Positions 47,351 through 60,004 of a stretch of 64,000 bases of DNA are shown one piece after another (the stretch's first letter is position 1; each line of letters starts with the position of its first letter). The stretch comes from Atrina japonica. Lineage: Eukaryota; Mollusca; Bivalvia; Pterioida; Pinnidae. Position numbers and translations under genes: made by a program. Below the pieces are notes generated by a model, which was not told the origin of the DNA, did no database searches, and saw only the letters and a list, made by a program, of their open reading frames with translations. The stretch is taken from the NCBI GenBank assembly GCA_030159075.1, contig BROG01000803.1, forward strand, positions 200,001-264,000, in the 5' to 3' direction.

Positions 47351-47543
47351 TTTCCCTTAAGCTCAGAATAATATATTTTCTAGATCAACTGAACCTTAAC
47401 TTCTTCTACAAAAGTAGTGTTCAAACACGCATCTTGTGTAAATACATAAGACTAAGTGTTATGGAGGAGGACGTGTCCCTTACCGACAACTAAATACTCG
47501 ACCAGCGTTTCTACTTAGATAATAATATGAACGATTGTCATAC

Positions 47544-47702
47544 ATGAACAATTTTTTGCGTCAGTACTTCCTGTTGTATTAGTTTTCATTTGAACTGGAC
47601 ATTCTTCACAGTATAGTTGGTTATCCTTGGGTTGATAGAGACCACTTGGGCACGGTACACATGTAGTTGCATTGTGCTGATACCATCCTTTCTTACACCA
47701 AG
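47544..47702 (-). CDS. Paralogue copy 2, GCC2/GCC3 (ephrin-receptor-like) exon
   Basis: 159 nt, acceptor '..ctttatttcag', donor GTATGA, phase 1 at both ends. Encodes 'AWCKKGWYQHNATTCVPCPS', 'GLYQPKDNQLYCEECP' and 'TNTTGSTDAKNCS'. The pattern C-x3-GWY...C-x2-CPxGxYQ...C-x2-CP...T-x3-GS..C is that of PF07699-type Cys-rich extracellular repeats. Joined to the signal exon it gives a cleavage context SSVLG-AWC. No equivalent was seen in copies 1 and 3. Confidence 0.75.
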
Positions 47703-47742
47703 CTGAAATAAAGGAAAAGTCTCTGTGATAAGAATGCACTTA

Positions 47743-47925
47743 CCGAGCCTTATGTCATTGAGCAGTGAGGGTTTTTTAACGTGCCGACACCTACTGTGAC
47801 ACGGGACTTAGGTTTTTACTGTCTCATCCGAAGGACAGGAATCCGACCTGCCGCCGGCTGGACTCGAACCCATAACCTCACGATCAATAGTCGAGCGCGC
47901 TACCGACTAAGCCAGGTCGAATCCC
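47743..47925 (-). repeat. SINE-A, 3'-truncated
   Basis: Head to mid-body of SINE-A (reading from 47925 downward); the tail is missing. Begins about 40 bp from the GCC exon. Confidence 0.8.
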
Positions 47926-48164
47926 TATGCCGTTCGAAATAGCACGACTGGTGATAAAATTGTAAACAAATAGTTAAAAGCTAATATACCAAAGTATTAA
48001 CCGCCAGGAAGTCAGAGAGACGGTTTGAAGAATATTGGATAAACATGGACGGAAATTCAGAGGTAGAACTGGTCCCAAGGAGGAGTAACATCTGTCGGTC
48101 GATCATATCCGCCGAAAAATCGTATCAAATTAAAATAAAAACAATGTAGGAATAAAGCACCGTC

Positions 48165-48320
48165 TCAATCGGTATTTAAGGCCACCTCTGTATAAAGGGC
48201 ACCTGTCTATGAAAGCAATTTAATCAATGCTTATGTTAATTATATAATGAAGACATATCTTTATAAAGGCCACTTGTCTATAACGGCTACTTTGCTTGTT
48301 ACTTTGAGTGGCCTTTATAA
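48165..48320. repeat. MITE-R4-like fragment
   Basis: 'aaggccacctctgtataaag' and 'ataaaggccacttgtctata' phrases of R4 without clean ends. Confidence 0.5.
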
Positions 48321-48613
48321 ACACAAAGTACCTACCAATATCAGCTGACCATCACAATGAGGCAGTCTCTGTGTCATATATGTATCAATGAAGAAGACCA
48401 ATGAAAGACATAAGAGAGTTGAGCAACCATCAACAGAATAACAATCTCTGGCTGATTTAGCAACATGATTTTTAGTTTCTCTTCATACTCGAATTTTCAT
48501 CGCAGGAGAAAAGGCGGACAGTCGTGCGTATTTTGTTTAAAACGATCAGACTTCGTATATTACAGGACGCTTCTTATTACTAGACAAGGGGATAACTTAT
48601 GAGAGCATCTTAC

Positions 48614-48665
48614 CCAGTACACTTGACAATATTCCTAGATAAAGGATGCAAATCTTCACTTCCAT
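48614..48665 (-). CDS. Paralogue copy 2, signal-peptide exon
   Basis: The ATG at 48665 starts MEVKICILYLGILSSVLG, a signal peptide; donor GTAAGAT with phase 1 out. The 52-nt exon and about 200 bp on either side resemble 37576-37631 and 60551-60596 with their flanks, including an upstream 'agttctttgatc.gttg' block about 380 bp before the ATG. In-frame junction to 47702. Confidence 0.7.
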
Positions 48666-49200
48666 CAGAGTTCCTTGTCGTTTACTATTTTGCCAGACTT
48701 CCCTGTCTTGTGTGAAATGTTCTTTATCGGTAACTTGTCTTAAATATCAATTTGTTAACTCACTGACCCCTGTATTCAAATTTGAACTCAAAGAACTTCA
48801 AAGAACAGTAAAGTTCACTGTCAGTATTTAGGAATATATGAACTGGAATTCAAATTTTACAATAATTTTACATCCAATGTTACTCTGTCACAACCTTAAT
48901 TTATGACAGTACACCATTATAATTACTGATTGGTTAAGTGTGACAACAGGGATTGACGAGTTAATCGCCGATGGCATTATTTTGATTATTTTATCTTTCA
49001 GAGAATATGATAGTAGTAGCTTAATGAAAAACATGCAGTTCTTTGATCCGTTGTACGTTAATTTATCATTAATTATTTTTTAACGTGTTATTTTTTTACA
49101 ATATTGGTACTTTATATATGCCTTGTCGGTGCTTTACTCTGTTATCAACATATACAGCTCTTTACGTCGGCAATGCTGTCAGTTTTTACTGGTGGAAGAC
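48666..49200 (-). promoter_or_regulatory. Upstream flank of copy 2, conserved with copy 3
   Basis: Resembles 60600-60835 upstream of copy 3, and more weakly 37640-37860 upstream of copy 1, in several blocks. The shared stretch ends at about 49060, the point matching the start of the Penelope-like element in copy 3. Promoter role inferred. Confidence 0.45.
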
Positions 49201-49209
49201 ATTAATACT

Positions 49210-49319
49210 CTTTCATATGCTGTCATTAGATATACGTTTATTCCACCCGAGCGGGTCATAAAAACATTTTGTGATCCCGTGGGTGGAATAAACGTATATC
49301 TAATGACAGCATATGAAAG
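49210..49319. repeat. Hairpin: perfect 39-bp inverted repeat, 32-bp loop
   Basis: 49210-49248 is the exact reverse complement of 49281-49319, with partial pairing continuing inside the loop (acccg / cgtgggt). Probably a MITE or foldback. A transcribed copy would form a long RNA hairpin. Confidence 0.9.
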
Positions 49320-50450
49320 TGTATTTTCTCTCATACCTTTTTTTCATAAATAAAGGTTCATATTATCGTCGTTGCAACAGAATTTGAATATCAACCCGTA
49401 ATTATACTTTTTGAAGGAATTATGCATAGTTGCTTGATAGCAGCAGGAAAGCGACATATTTAGGTCAAAAGGTAAAATGACGAAATATTAGTCAACAGAA
49501 ATTAGTGCAAAACCTAGCTTTTCATACTTTTGAATCACATATGTTTTAGCATTAATGTAATTCAAAAATCCAGATTTGACAGCGGATAAAACAAAATATA
49601 CCATCAGACAAAAGTAGATTTATTTCGATAAGTGACATCACATCATACGTGTCAAGGAAAAGTTGGTCAGCGGTTTGTTGTAAAAGTGTGTTAACTTTCG
49701 ATCACTGTCTGAATCGTAAATGACTTGTGGTATATTCTGATTTGGGCATTGTTTGTGATGTTGATGTTATTTGTACATTTGTTAAGCACTGGAATTTAGA
49801 TATTTGTGGGTAGAATTTTATGCAACTCTTTCAAAGGTTGGTGATAAGCCAACTGCCGACGTAGATTCTGTATAGTTTATGTCGACGACAGAACCTGGCA
49901 GAAGAGGTGACAGTATTTTAGCCCAGTAACCCTAGGCCACTACTTTAAATGTAAAAGCTAGATATATTCGGAGCACTGCATAATGCACATATGCATAATT
50001 ATGAAGTGAAATAACGGGTCGACCTGTATACTTCATTTTGATAACCCAACATTGAAGTTGAAGCGTTGTGGTATACTATCAGTATCAAAGGCATTCGGCT
50101 AGAGTTTAGACTGACATATATTTCTGTATGATTTTGAAATGATTCAGTGTGCGGTACACGTAATTATTGACAGAATGCGACGACCGACAATCTAATACGT
50201 ATACATCATATTATCGGTGTCATTTTTGGACCAGCCAGCTTTACACACGGTTCATTCATAGAAAAATAAATATTCATACGCATACCATGTGATATATAAT
50301 ACACACAGATCATCCATAGGCGTATTGTATGGGCATACTCTATATTATATAGGTGGGTATCAGAGAAAAAGTTCGGTGTGTCCCGTAAAGGACCACCGAC
50401 CTTCGTTGACTTTGAGATGTTCAAACTTATGTTTTTGATAAATTTATACA
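49320..50450. other. Intergenic, no gene recognised
   Basis: No supported exon or known repeat. Confidence 0.4.
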
Positions 50451-50454
50451 GCAC

Positions 50455-50680
50455 TTCACTTTAAAACACCTCGTTTATGAGACCACCTCGCAGTTAAAAG
50501 TTTAAATAAATATTTGATAAGTCCCGACTCTCACAAAAAAGACTATCTCGATAATGGGACCAATATGAATCAGTCAGTCGAATGGTCTTAAGAGCGAGTT
50601 TCCACTGTAACACCTCGCTAATCGGACCAATATGATTCAATCAGTCAAGCGGTCTTAATACCGTGGTTCCACTGTATATG
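50455..50680. repeat. Repeated 'gaccaatatga.tcagtca' block
   Basis: Two imperfect tandem units of about 75-80 bp ending in 'gttccactgtat', related in style to the R4 MITE. Confidence 0.5.
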
Positions 50681-50930
50681 AGTTGACGAAGCTACCTCGA
50701 CCAAACAAGATGAATAACAAAAAACACGATAATTCGACATTTTTGCGAGTTTTACGTACAAGTCAGAAACTCACAAAAGAACTTAAGAAGTTTTATGGAC
50801 GCTATTGTTATCAGATTTAGAGCTTTTCTCACCGCTGGCGTGCGACTCTATGTGTAATGTGTTTCTGTAATATATAAATACCAGCTTCAGGATGTTCAGT
50901 ATACAGTCTGTTAACGACACATACAATTAT

Positions 50931-51115
50931 ACAGAGAAACCTGTATCTAGGGACCACCCGAGGGACAAGAAAATATTGACCTTGATGTACAGGCGACCCT
51001 TTTACACAGGTTCAATTTAGTTGAAGTATGCAGTTATGGGAATTTGAAAAAAAACTGGCCCTTATAAACAGGTAATCCTATATATAGAGGTGACCGCTAT
51101 AGCAGGTGTTACTGT
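50931..51115. mobile_element. MITE-R4
   Basis: Ends 'acagagaaacctgtatctag' and 'gctatagcaggtgttactgt'; 185 bp; same internal blocks as 26001-26177. Confidence 0.7.
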
Positions 51116-51189
51116 ACGTTTCAGTAAATAGAAACCTTATAAGGTTTATTAATGTTATTAAGTTTAAGACCTGTGTTTTTTGTTGGTTT

Positions 51190-51440
51190 TTTTTCATTTT
51201 TTGGTTTACCCCACACTCATCAATTTTTCAGTTATATGGTGGCGGCCATTTTAAATGGTAAAGGAGACAACCGGGTAACAATGTATCCAGGAAGAGACAA
51301 CCTGCTTTACGCAAGTAAACTGACAACTTTCTCACAAAACTCAGCTTACTAGCTTCCAGCGGGAATCGAACCTGCGCTGACCAAAAGTAAGAGACGTTAT
51401 GGTTTAAAGCAGGATGCTCTAAAACTTCGGCCACCGAGGT
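51190..51440 (-). mobile_element. SINE-B
   Basis: 'cagttatatggtggcggcca', a body with 'aggaagagacaacctgcttt', and the B-box complement 'gaatcgaacctgcgctgacc' followed by 'gctctaaaacttcggccacc' at the head end. Confidence 0.75.
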
Positions 51441-51849
51441 CCCCATATGTTTTTAATCGGCAGTCATCTTTTTGGTCTAATACCAGCTTCAAAAATTTGT
51501 CCTCCACATGCAGTGTAGATCTCACAAATCTACATTTCATATACAGAGACAGCTATTGTTGTGACAATGATAATGGGAACCGCGTGTAATGTCAACATTT
51601 CGCAAATGTTACGATTGGTATGATTACCTTCTCTGCTATTTCCTGTATTTTTGTTTGCTAAATCAAAATGGAGTTACTTGTTACTTATGTGAATAGAGAA
51701 TAGTCTATAGCGATTTTCACGAGAGTCTAATCATCATTGTTTCATCTGAATTTTAATGTGAAATCATTTCGGTTATGAACGAACAACAGGAGTGGAGGCT
51801 TATTTCCCCATATGCGCCTGATCCCATCTTTGTATTTTCAGAGGTCCGT

Positions 51850-52560
51850 GTTTGCCCAATGTTCACCAGATTAGTATATAGTTATCTAAACCTCCTGGCG
51901 GTAACTACTTCGATATTTGTGGTTTTTACGATGGAAAATGAATTTAATTCCTATCTCCATCACCATATTACTTTTTGCAAATATCAGATGTGAAATGCCG
52001 AACGGTCACACTCGCCTCAAGTTTGCTATCATATCCTGATTTTAGAACGAACGGAGGTCAGTCAAGTACATAATTTAATATTCAACTGAATTGTATGATT
52101 TTGTGTTTGATTCATTTCACTTGGGAACTACAAGAGAATTCTATATCTTGGAAATTGTCCAATTATTTGTGTTAAGATTGTATCAAATATGAATCATTTA
52201 TAATTATTTTAGGAGCTTTGTTGATGTTTTAAACTTATATGAATAATAAATATCTCTACTTTGATCTATCGTTTCTGACTAAATACATAAACGTTTGGAA
52301 GTCAATAACTGAGGAGATTTAATCTATAATTATAATTATAGTTTTTATGTTTACTTTATTTACCCCTTACGTGTGAAACGCATAATTTGTCAGTTATCCT
52401 TTGATTGTGACATGAATAACTTTTTTTACGGAAAATGGAAATAATTAATGACAGAAAATATAACAAATATGATATCATATTGAATTATGTCTGAGAACTA
52501 CCATTCAGTTTGATAATTGGCTTTTTAGGAATATATATGTTGGATTACCAGGAAGGCTTG
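51850..52560. repeat. Segmental duplication block (3' flank of copy 3)
   Basis: Counterpart of 39170-39870 and of 40320-40390 ('tatatatgttggat'). Homology to the copy 2 flank resumes at about 56040, so roughly 3.4 kb of other sequence, including Penelope-like and T-tail pieces, separates the parts here. Confidence 0.6.
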
Positions 52561-52904
52561 GGGTGACCGAAATTCGACAGGTTACCATGTAATATTTGCG
52601 ATGAGGGTGGCATGCTAACAGGGGACGCTGACTCCTACTGGCCATCTGGTCCCATCCCGTTTGGGGTTCGTTATTGTACTTCATGTTCAGACCATTTGTA
52701 TATCTAATTTGTCGTATTCTATTGGACATGGAGTTTCGATTATCCATTGGTAGTTCATTGTCTCTTCTTCATTGTCTGATTACTAGTAATAACATGATAG
52801 ATTTGGAAACACAGCCCATATTCCCATTAACTTATTTTACCTGTCCGATAGTGGTTTTAGAATCGTCTGTCAATTCTGCACTTATTTAATTTGAATGTGT
52901 GTAC

Positions 52905-53040
52905 CCGCAGCGGGTGTGACTGGGTCAACAGGAGATGCGTCCTCATACATGACAACTGATCCCACCTCTAGATTTCCAGAGGTCCGTGCTAGTCTAAAGT
53001 CAAATTAGTAAATTGTCTCCTGAACATTATAACGATTTAT
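52905..53040 (+). repeat. T-tail repeat fragment
   Basis: 'gcgggtgtgactgggtcaac', 'ctgatcccacctct' and 'ttccagaggtccgtg' match the T-tail. Confidence 0.6.
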
Positions 53041-54586
53041 ACTTTATGTAAGAAGGTATGCCAAGACCAGATGTCCAAGATGTCTAGATCGCAAAACAAT
53101 CTCATATGTAGTTCCTGATACTTAGAATAGACTGGAAATAATGGCAGCACAAATTGGGTTTTACGACAAAGGTGTTTTGTTTCTTTCACTTTAAACATAC
53201 TTAATATTTGGGAAATCATCATATGTGGAATTTTAACTCGTACGTGTTACTGAGACAGATATGGTCAATAATTAGATTCAAACACAAACGAAAAGGTTCT
53301 ATCATATGTAAGTGTTTGTAAACATGTGAAATCCTAAAAATGGTTTCACTCTTAAGTTCTTTTGAAATTGCCCGTCTGATAAACAAGTGGAAACATTAAA
53401 CTCTTTACAGTAAACAGGAGCTCTATACACGCATTTAGAACATAACACCTTTTCCTTAAAATGAAATGAAATAGGAAAACTATAAGGGTAATATATGATT
53501 TGTCCAGGTACAAGCTATCAACAATTTGCACTTTATTTATCAAACATGTGAATATATGTAAACTTATAACTTGCTACAATTTTATCGCGACAAGTGATAT
53601 AATTCGACAAATTTTGGGCCTGTGAAAATAAATGATAATATAAATGATATATGTTATTGTACATGTCGCCGCCTACCCCACAGTCCGGATACGCCCTTGA
53701 CATACAATCGGTCCACAGATCTGATAGACACATCGATAAACATCTGTACATGTCGACGATCAGCTCTCAAGTCCGTGCAAATATTAATTTTATCCCGTAC
53801 CTGCCTGATTTAACGGTATGACGCAAACGCAATGTTACATAAGGTAATGCAGATAACCGTTGGTGGATCTAAAGGATTCATTGTTCATTTTCCTCCTATT
53901 ATGGCATTATAAAACTAGCGCCCTTGTTTTGGGTTTACTGAAATATCTGTACACCTGCCAGGCGTTATGTCATCCGAGGGCTCTGCCCTAGGTTCACTTA
54001 ACATCTCGAGGGTGGGCAAATATTCATGTCTACACAAAACAAGGGTAATAATTGTTTTATTATACCAACAGGCAATAAAACCTGACTAACAAACTCAACA
54101 ATTTCAATTTTATTTAAATTTATTCAAATTGCAGAATTGCACACAGATGAATATTTCACTTGTAATAATAACTGTTAAATGCTACGTTACCATTAACTAT
54201 ATTAACATTTCCCGGACCAGTCTCCCATATAATAAATGTTAATCTAGATGGCGTTCGTATTAGCTATGAATGACGTTATTCATATGACGTCACAAAATGA
54301 TGTAGCTCCGTTCATAACATGACGTCAAACCAAGATATTTCATTCAGAAACTCTATATCTTACTGTTATACCTTGTACTCCACTGTTCCTTCATAATTAG
54401 ACTGATCACGTATAAGGCGGGGTATTCGATTCTTTTATTTTGTTTTTTCAATTTGAAAACTATTATATGTAAATATAACGAGTGAACTCTTGTCATAGTA
54501 CATTTATTGTCAATATGGTTGCCATTTGGGTGACAGGTAAATATTCATGGCGCCCTAGTGTAAGTTTATAACGATTGTAACATATA
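53041..54586. other. No gene recognised
   Basis: Two further TGACGTCA-like sites lie near 54285 and 54320. No supported exon. Confidence 0.4.
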
Positions 54587-55240
<654 letters not shown>

Positions 55241-55242
55241 TT

Positions 55243-55530
55243 GTTTGCGATTACTCTGTTTCACTAGGTGAAATGTTGGGTTGCCTTTTCGTTGGCATTT
55301 GTTGAGACGTCTTTACCAATTGTGACGAAGATTCGTTCCTCACGTATTTCATTTGGACTCACGGCGGGTGTGACCGATTGACAGGGGATACTATCCGATA
55401 CTTACTCCTCCATGGCACCTGATCGCACCTTTTGGTTTCCAGAGGTCCGTGTTTGTCCATTTTTACAAGATTGGTATCTATATCCTGGAAATCCTAAAGA
55501 TTTGTACTTTGTATCTGAGATGTTTTATAT
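55243..55530 (+). repeat. T-tail repeat
   Basis: Directly follows the Penelope-like fragment, as at 63791. Longest well-kept T-tail in the window. Confidence 0.7.
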
Positions 55531-55804
55531 TTTTTGCATATCTTAAGTCGCCAACAAGGCTAAATTATCCAAATATATTTGACAAAGATGAACCAATTCT
55601 GTCAAATTATTAAATTTCGGCTGTTGTTTCTCTCTATTTCAGTCCACATCGCGCACATGTTCCTTTTTTTACACCTAATTACCACATAGCCCACTAGTTA
55701 AAAAAGAATCATAGAGGATAATATAAATGTTTCATGGTGACATAAATGGACGAAAGGAAGAATGTGAAAGTTTGCAATTGACATAAAGATCAAATATTTT
55801 AGGT

Positions 55805-55859
55805 GTATATGTGTGTGTATGTGTGTGTGTGTGTATGTGTGTGTGTATGTGTGTGTGTT
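55805..55859. repeat. (GT)n with interspersed AT
   Basis: 'gtgtgtatgtgtgtgt' pattern. Confidence 0.9.
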
Positions 55860-56304
55860 GTAAGTGAATCTGACGGATGAACATTTACAACATTGCATCT
55901 TAAATACATTTATATACATGTGTTACATAAACGCGTCATTACGTCAATACCAACAAACAATTGCTTGATCAATAAAAGACACAGAGGCAACAGAATAACT
56001 TAATGACTTGAATATACACCATCACGTAGGCAAATGTATATTAAATAATTGTTCGAGTAGGTTTCGTTTCAAATATCAAAATGTATACAATCTATTTCAT
56101 GATTATATTACATTGTCTTGGAAAGAACAAATATTAGCTTCTGTTTGAAGAATTGTTGAGAACATGTAAATTCACTTGACGCAACACAGTCATTGAATCA
56201 GTGAATTGCTTCTAATTTTGTTGTCAGTGAATGCATTAGTGAAACATTGTCTCTAGTTCCTGTAAAAGGGATTACTGAGAATCTGTCTGAAGCATATTAG
56301 TGAA

Positions 56305-56309
56305 TTGAT

Positions 56310-56343
<34 letters not shown>

Positions 56344-56376
56344 ATATATATATATTATATATATATATATATATAT
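56305..56376. repeat. (AT)n microsatellite, interrupted
   Basis: AT run with several 'aat/att' interruptions. Lies where copies 1 and 2 have their poly(A) signal; no AATAAA was seen at the equivalent place for copy 3. Confidence 0.95.
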
Positions 56377-56438
56377 TGTTTTAGGAAGAAAGGTTGTTGA
56401 GAATATTTTACAGCATCTTTAAAAATTTAATAAGAGAA

Positions 56439-58081
56439 TTAATGTTTGAAGTAAATATTTCTGAGAATCATTCGATACATCTGAAGCAAATTAGGAGCAT
56501 CAGCTACCACAAGTGCTACAAACAGACAAGCAATTATTGAAACACCACAACTGTAACCTACTCCCGTAGCCGTGGGTCTATTATCCTTGACTGACATTTT
56601 CTTCCGTAAATACGAATTAGTGGTTTTGACGTTTATTGCAAGTTTTTTTATCAATTCTTCGAGTTTTTGCTGTAGTTCTTCGTTTGTGTAATTCCTTGCC
56701 ACTTTGCTTGATGTACAATTACATTTGCAAGAAGTCATTAAATCTGATTGGGTATTCATTTCTGTTGTCAGGTGATACAGTGTATTTTGCCCATCCAATG
56801 CTGTACTTTCCTCTTCTTCTGTAATCGGCATTGTAGTGATATCAGCAGATATTGTTGATATTGTATTGATTTCAGTGGATGCTGTTGGCATTGTATTGAT
56901 ATAAATCGATGCTGTTGACATTATATTCATATCAGCCGATGTTGTTGATATTGTATTGTTATCAGCCGATGATGTTGATATTGTATTGATATCAGCAGAT
57001 GATGTTGATATTGTATTTTTGTTATCAGCAGATGCTGTTGGCATTGTATTGATATCAGTCGATGCTGTTGGCATTGTATTTATATCAGCCGATGACGTTG
57101 ATATTGTATTGTTATCAGCCGATGCTGGTGACATTGTATTGATATCAGCCGATGATGTTGACATTGTATTGATATCACCCGATGCTGGTGACATTTTATT
57201 GATATCAGCCGATGATGTTGATATTGTATTGATATCAGCTGATGCTGGTGACATTGTATTGAAATCAGCAGATGCTGGTGGCATTGAATTGATATCAGCC
57301 GATGTTGTGGACAATGTATTGATATCAACCGATGCTGTTGGCATTGTATTGATATCAGCCGATGACGTTGATATTGTATTGATATCAGCCGATGCTGGTG
57401 ACATTGTATTGATATCAGCCGATGATGTTGATATTGTATTGATATCACCCGATGCTGGTGACATTGTATTGAAATCAGCAGATGCTGGTGGCATTGAATT
57501 GATATCAGCCGATGTTGTGGACAATGTATTGATATCAACCGATGCTGTTGGCATTGTATTGATATCAGCTGATGCTGTTGGCATTGTATTGATATCAGCC
57601 GATGCTGTTGGCATTGTATTGATATCAGCCGATGATGTTGATATTGTATTGATATCAGCTGATGCTGGTGACATTGTATTGAAATCAGCAGATGCTGGTG
57701 GCATTGAATTGATATCAGCCGATGTTGTGGACAATGTATTGATATCAACCGATGCTGTTGGCATTGTATTGATATCAGCTGATGCTGTTGGCATTGTATT
57801 GATATCAGCCGATGCTGTTGGCATTGTATTGATATCAGCTGATGCTGTTGGCATTGTATTGATATCAGCCGATGCTGTTGGCATTGTATTGATATCAGCC
57901 GATGCTGTTGACATTTTATAGATATCAGCCGGCGTTGATGACCATGTAAAGATGTTGTTCAATGTAATTGGTATTTTCTCAAGGTCCATAGATGTTGTTG
58001 ACTTTTGTTTGGTATCGTTTGGTATTGCTTGAATAACTGACAATACATCTGCATATGCCACATCATAACAAGTGTTAACAC
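56439..58081 (-). CDS. Paralogue copy 3, last exon: 37-unit decapeptide stalk, Cys cluster and TM segment
   Basis: Acceptor '..gatttttgtag' before 58081, phase 1 in, open for about 547 codons to 56439. After 'VNTCYDVAYADVLS' and a short unique region come about 37 tandem decapeptides of the type ADINTMPTAS (variants ADINSMPPAS, ADFNTMSPAS, VDINTLSTTS). A five-unit block recurs three times, so the array grew by higher-order duplication. Then 'CKCNC', 'YTNEELQQKLEELIKKL', 'KTTNSYLRKKMSVKDNR', one TM helix (GVSIIACLFVALVV) and 'ADAPNLLQMYR'. The stalk is rich in Ser/Thr and Pro and may be heavily O-glycosylated like a mucin (inference). The long frames on the opposite strand are by-products of the 30-bp repeat. 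Confidence 0.8.
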
Positions 58082-58168
58082 CTACAAAAATCAGGAAATT
58101 GTTCTTATTACTAAATATTTACATTCCAAAAATTAAACTAAAATTTGTCTTGAAATAGCTAATATTAC

Positions 58169-59509
58169 GAAGTGAATAAGGGCCACCTGACGACCTTTTT
58201 TCTCGTTTTTCCATCTTTTATTTTATTCTTGGAATTTCTACCATTAAAGTTGGTTTTTTCAACTATTTTGGAAAATTCCTACTTTAAAGTTGGCTTTTCC
58301 AATATTTTCTTTGAAATTCCAACTTTAAAGTTTTCTTATCCAACTTTTTGCTTGGCATTTCCAACCTTATTCTTGGACTTTGCAACTTTAATTTGGCTTT
58401 CCAACGTTTTATCTGGACTTGTCAAAATAAATATAAATATGTCCTACATGTATAAACAGGCACTCGGACAGTGCGTATTTAATAATTCTAAATATCTATA
58501 ACGTAATTTTCAATTTTTAGGACACCGTGTAAAATATCATATTGTTAAAATTATTGCTAAAAGAAAGGAAAATGATGACACATGAGAGGCTATGGTAGTG
58601 ACTCATATTGCCAGAAATTGGGTACATATTCGTCGAAATATAAAATTGATACAATTATAATTAAAGATTTGGCAGACAATAAAATATTTTCCACCATGGT
58701 CTATTAAATGGATGCATGCTTTTAAGTTTCTATTCGAAATGAATTTAAATTTTACGTTGCTCAAAACGTTATATAACCATAGGGGACGACTTTTTGATTC
58801 TGATGAGAGAGCCAGATTATTTATTTTCATTACGTCACAAGACATGATATTGACCGCTAATCTTTTCAGGGACAGATTTTTTTAAGTTCCTTTGCCTTTG
58901 TGATAAAGATTGTAGTATAACGTAGTGGCAGATCTAGACATGTTCAAGGGATTAACTATTCAAAACTCGGTAACTGTGCATTAGATTAATTAACACGCAT
59001 CTGTCAGTAGTTTTATCAGCACCCAGACATGAAACTATGTCTTATAACTAAATCTAAACTATATCTTAATATTATTATTATTTTACGAGGCATGAAAAGC
59101 TATTTTGTGGCTTCCAGACACTAAATTATGGCACCTTTATTCTTTACAATTACTCCATTGACAAACTAATTAATCTGAAACAGCAGAAAATCAGCAGAGA
59201 TGAGATATATGTTCTATCGTTTCTTTGTGTAACGTATACAGATACATTATTATTGTTTTTTTATAGGAATACCAAAGTTGGGAGAGCCAAGAATAAAGTT
59301 GGAAATACTGCCTTTTAAGTTGGAAAAGTCAAGAAAAAATTGGAAAAGCCACCTTTAAAATAAGAAATTCCAAGAACAAAGTTGGAAAAAACAACTGTAA
59401 TGTTGGAAATTACAAGAAAAAAAACTGAATCAAAGTTAAAGTTGGAAATTTCAAGAAGAAAGTTGGAAAATGAGAAATAAAAAATCGTAAGGTGGCCCTA
59501 ATACACTTC
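58169..59509. mobile_element. E1: non-autonomous element with 24-bp TIRs
   Basis: Left end 'gaagtgaataagggccacct' pairs with the inverted right end at 21 of 24 positions. Inside each end lies a run of repeats on 'ttggaaa..gccaactttaaa', inverted relative to one another (58190-58420 and 59265-59485). No transposase. The flanks suggest an AT-rich duplication of about 8 bp ('taatatta' / 'taatataa'). Inserted in the intron of copy 3. Confidence 0.7.
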
Positions 59510-59804
59510 CATATAATATAAGGTTAATAAAAGATTCATTATTGTTTGTTTTACGCGCCAATCTTGTGGTCAATCTGCCCAATCCATCCTCTTCTCCATC
59601 TGTCACGGTTGGCAATGCATGTTCCTCGATGGTGAACAGAAATATTTCACTTTAAAAAATTCAAATTCAAATTTTACAAAATTCTGTGGAAGGTCACTTT
59701 TGTGAAAAAAAAAATCACATTTGACCTGTCTTCTATTATCTACATATAGTTAGTTATCGTGTTACTTAATGTATTTTTAAATCTATATCACGCTTTATAT
59801 ATCT

Positions 59805-59860
59805 TTTCTGACGGTCATTTCTGTCAATAAGACTTCGTATTCATCAGTTAAGCTAAAAAA
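59805..59860 (+). repeat. R3 fragment
   Basis: 'tcatttctgtcaataagact' block of R3. Confidence 0.5.
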
Positions 59861-60004
59861 ATCGTTGCCAAATTCAGATTAAATCAAATCAGGAATTATA
59901 TCATTTTCACAATCGGTATTGATAGATGATGAACAATCTTTACACTATACACAAAGCACCTTCCAGATTTCAGAAGAAAATCACAGGGTGTCCGTGTCCA
60001 AGTG

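Noticed and set aside
56956..57921. Plus-strand open frame of 321 codons across the stalk region
   Set aside because: It is the antisense of the 30-bp coding minisatellite in copy 3 and has no start context, signal or exon structure of its own.
56900..57960. CRISPR-like regular repeat array
   Set aside because: Repeats are directly adjacent 30-bp coding units without spacers, in an animal genome.
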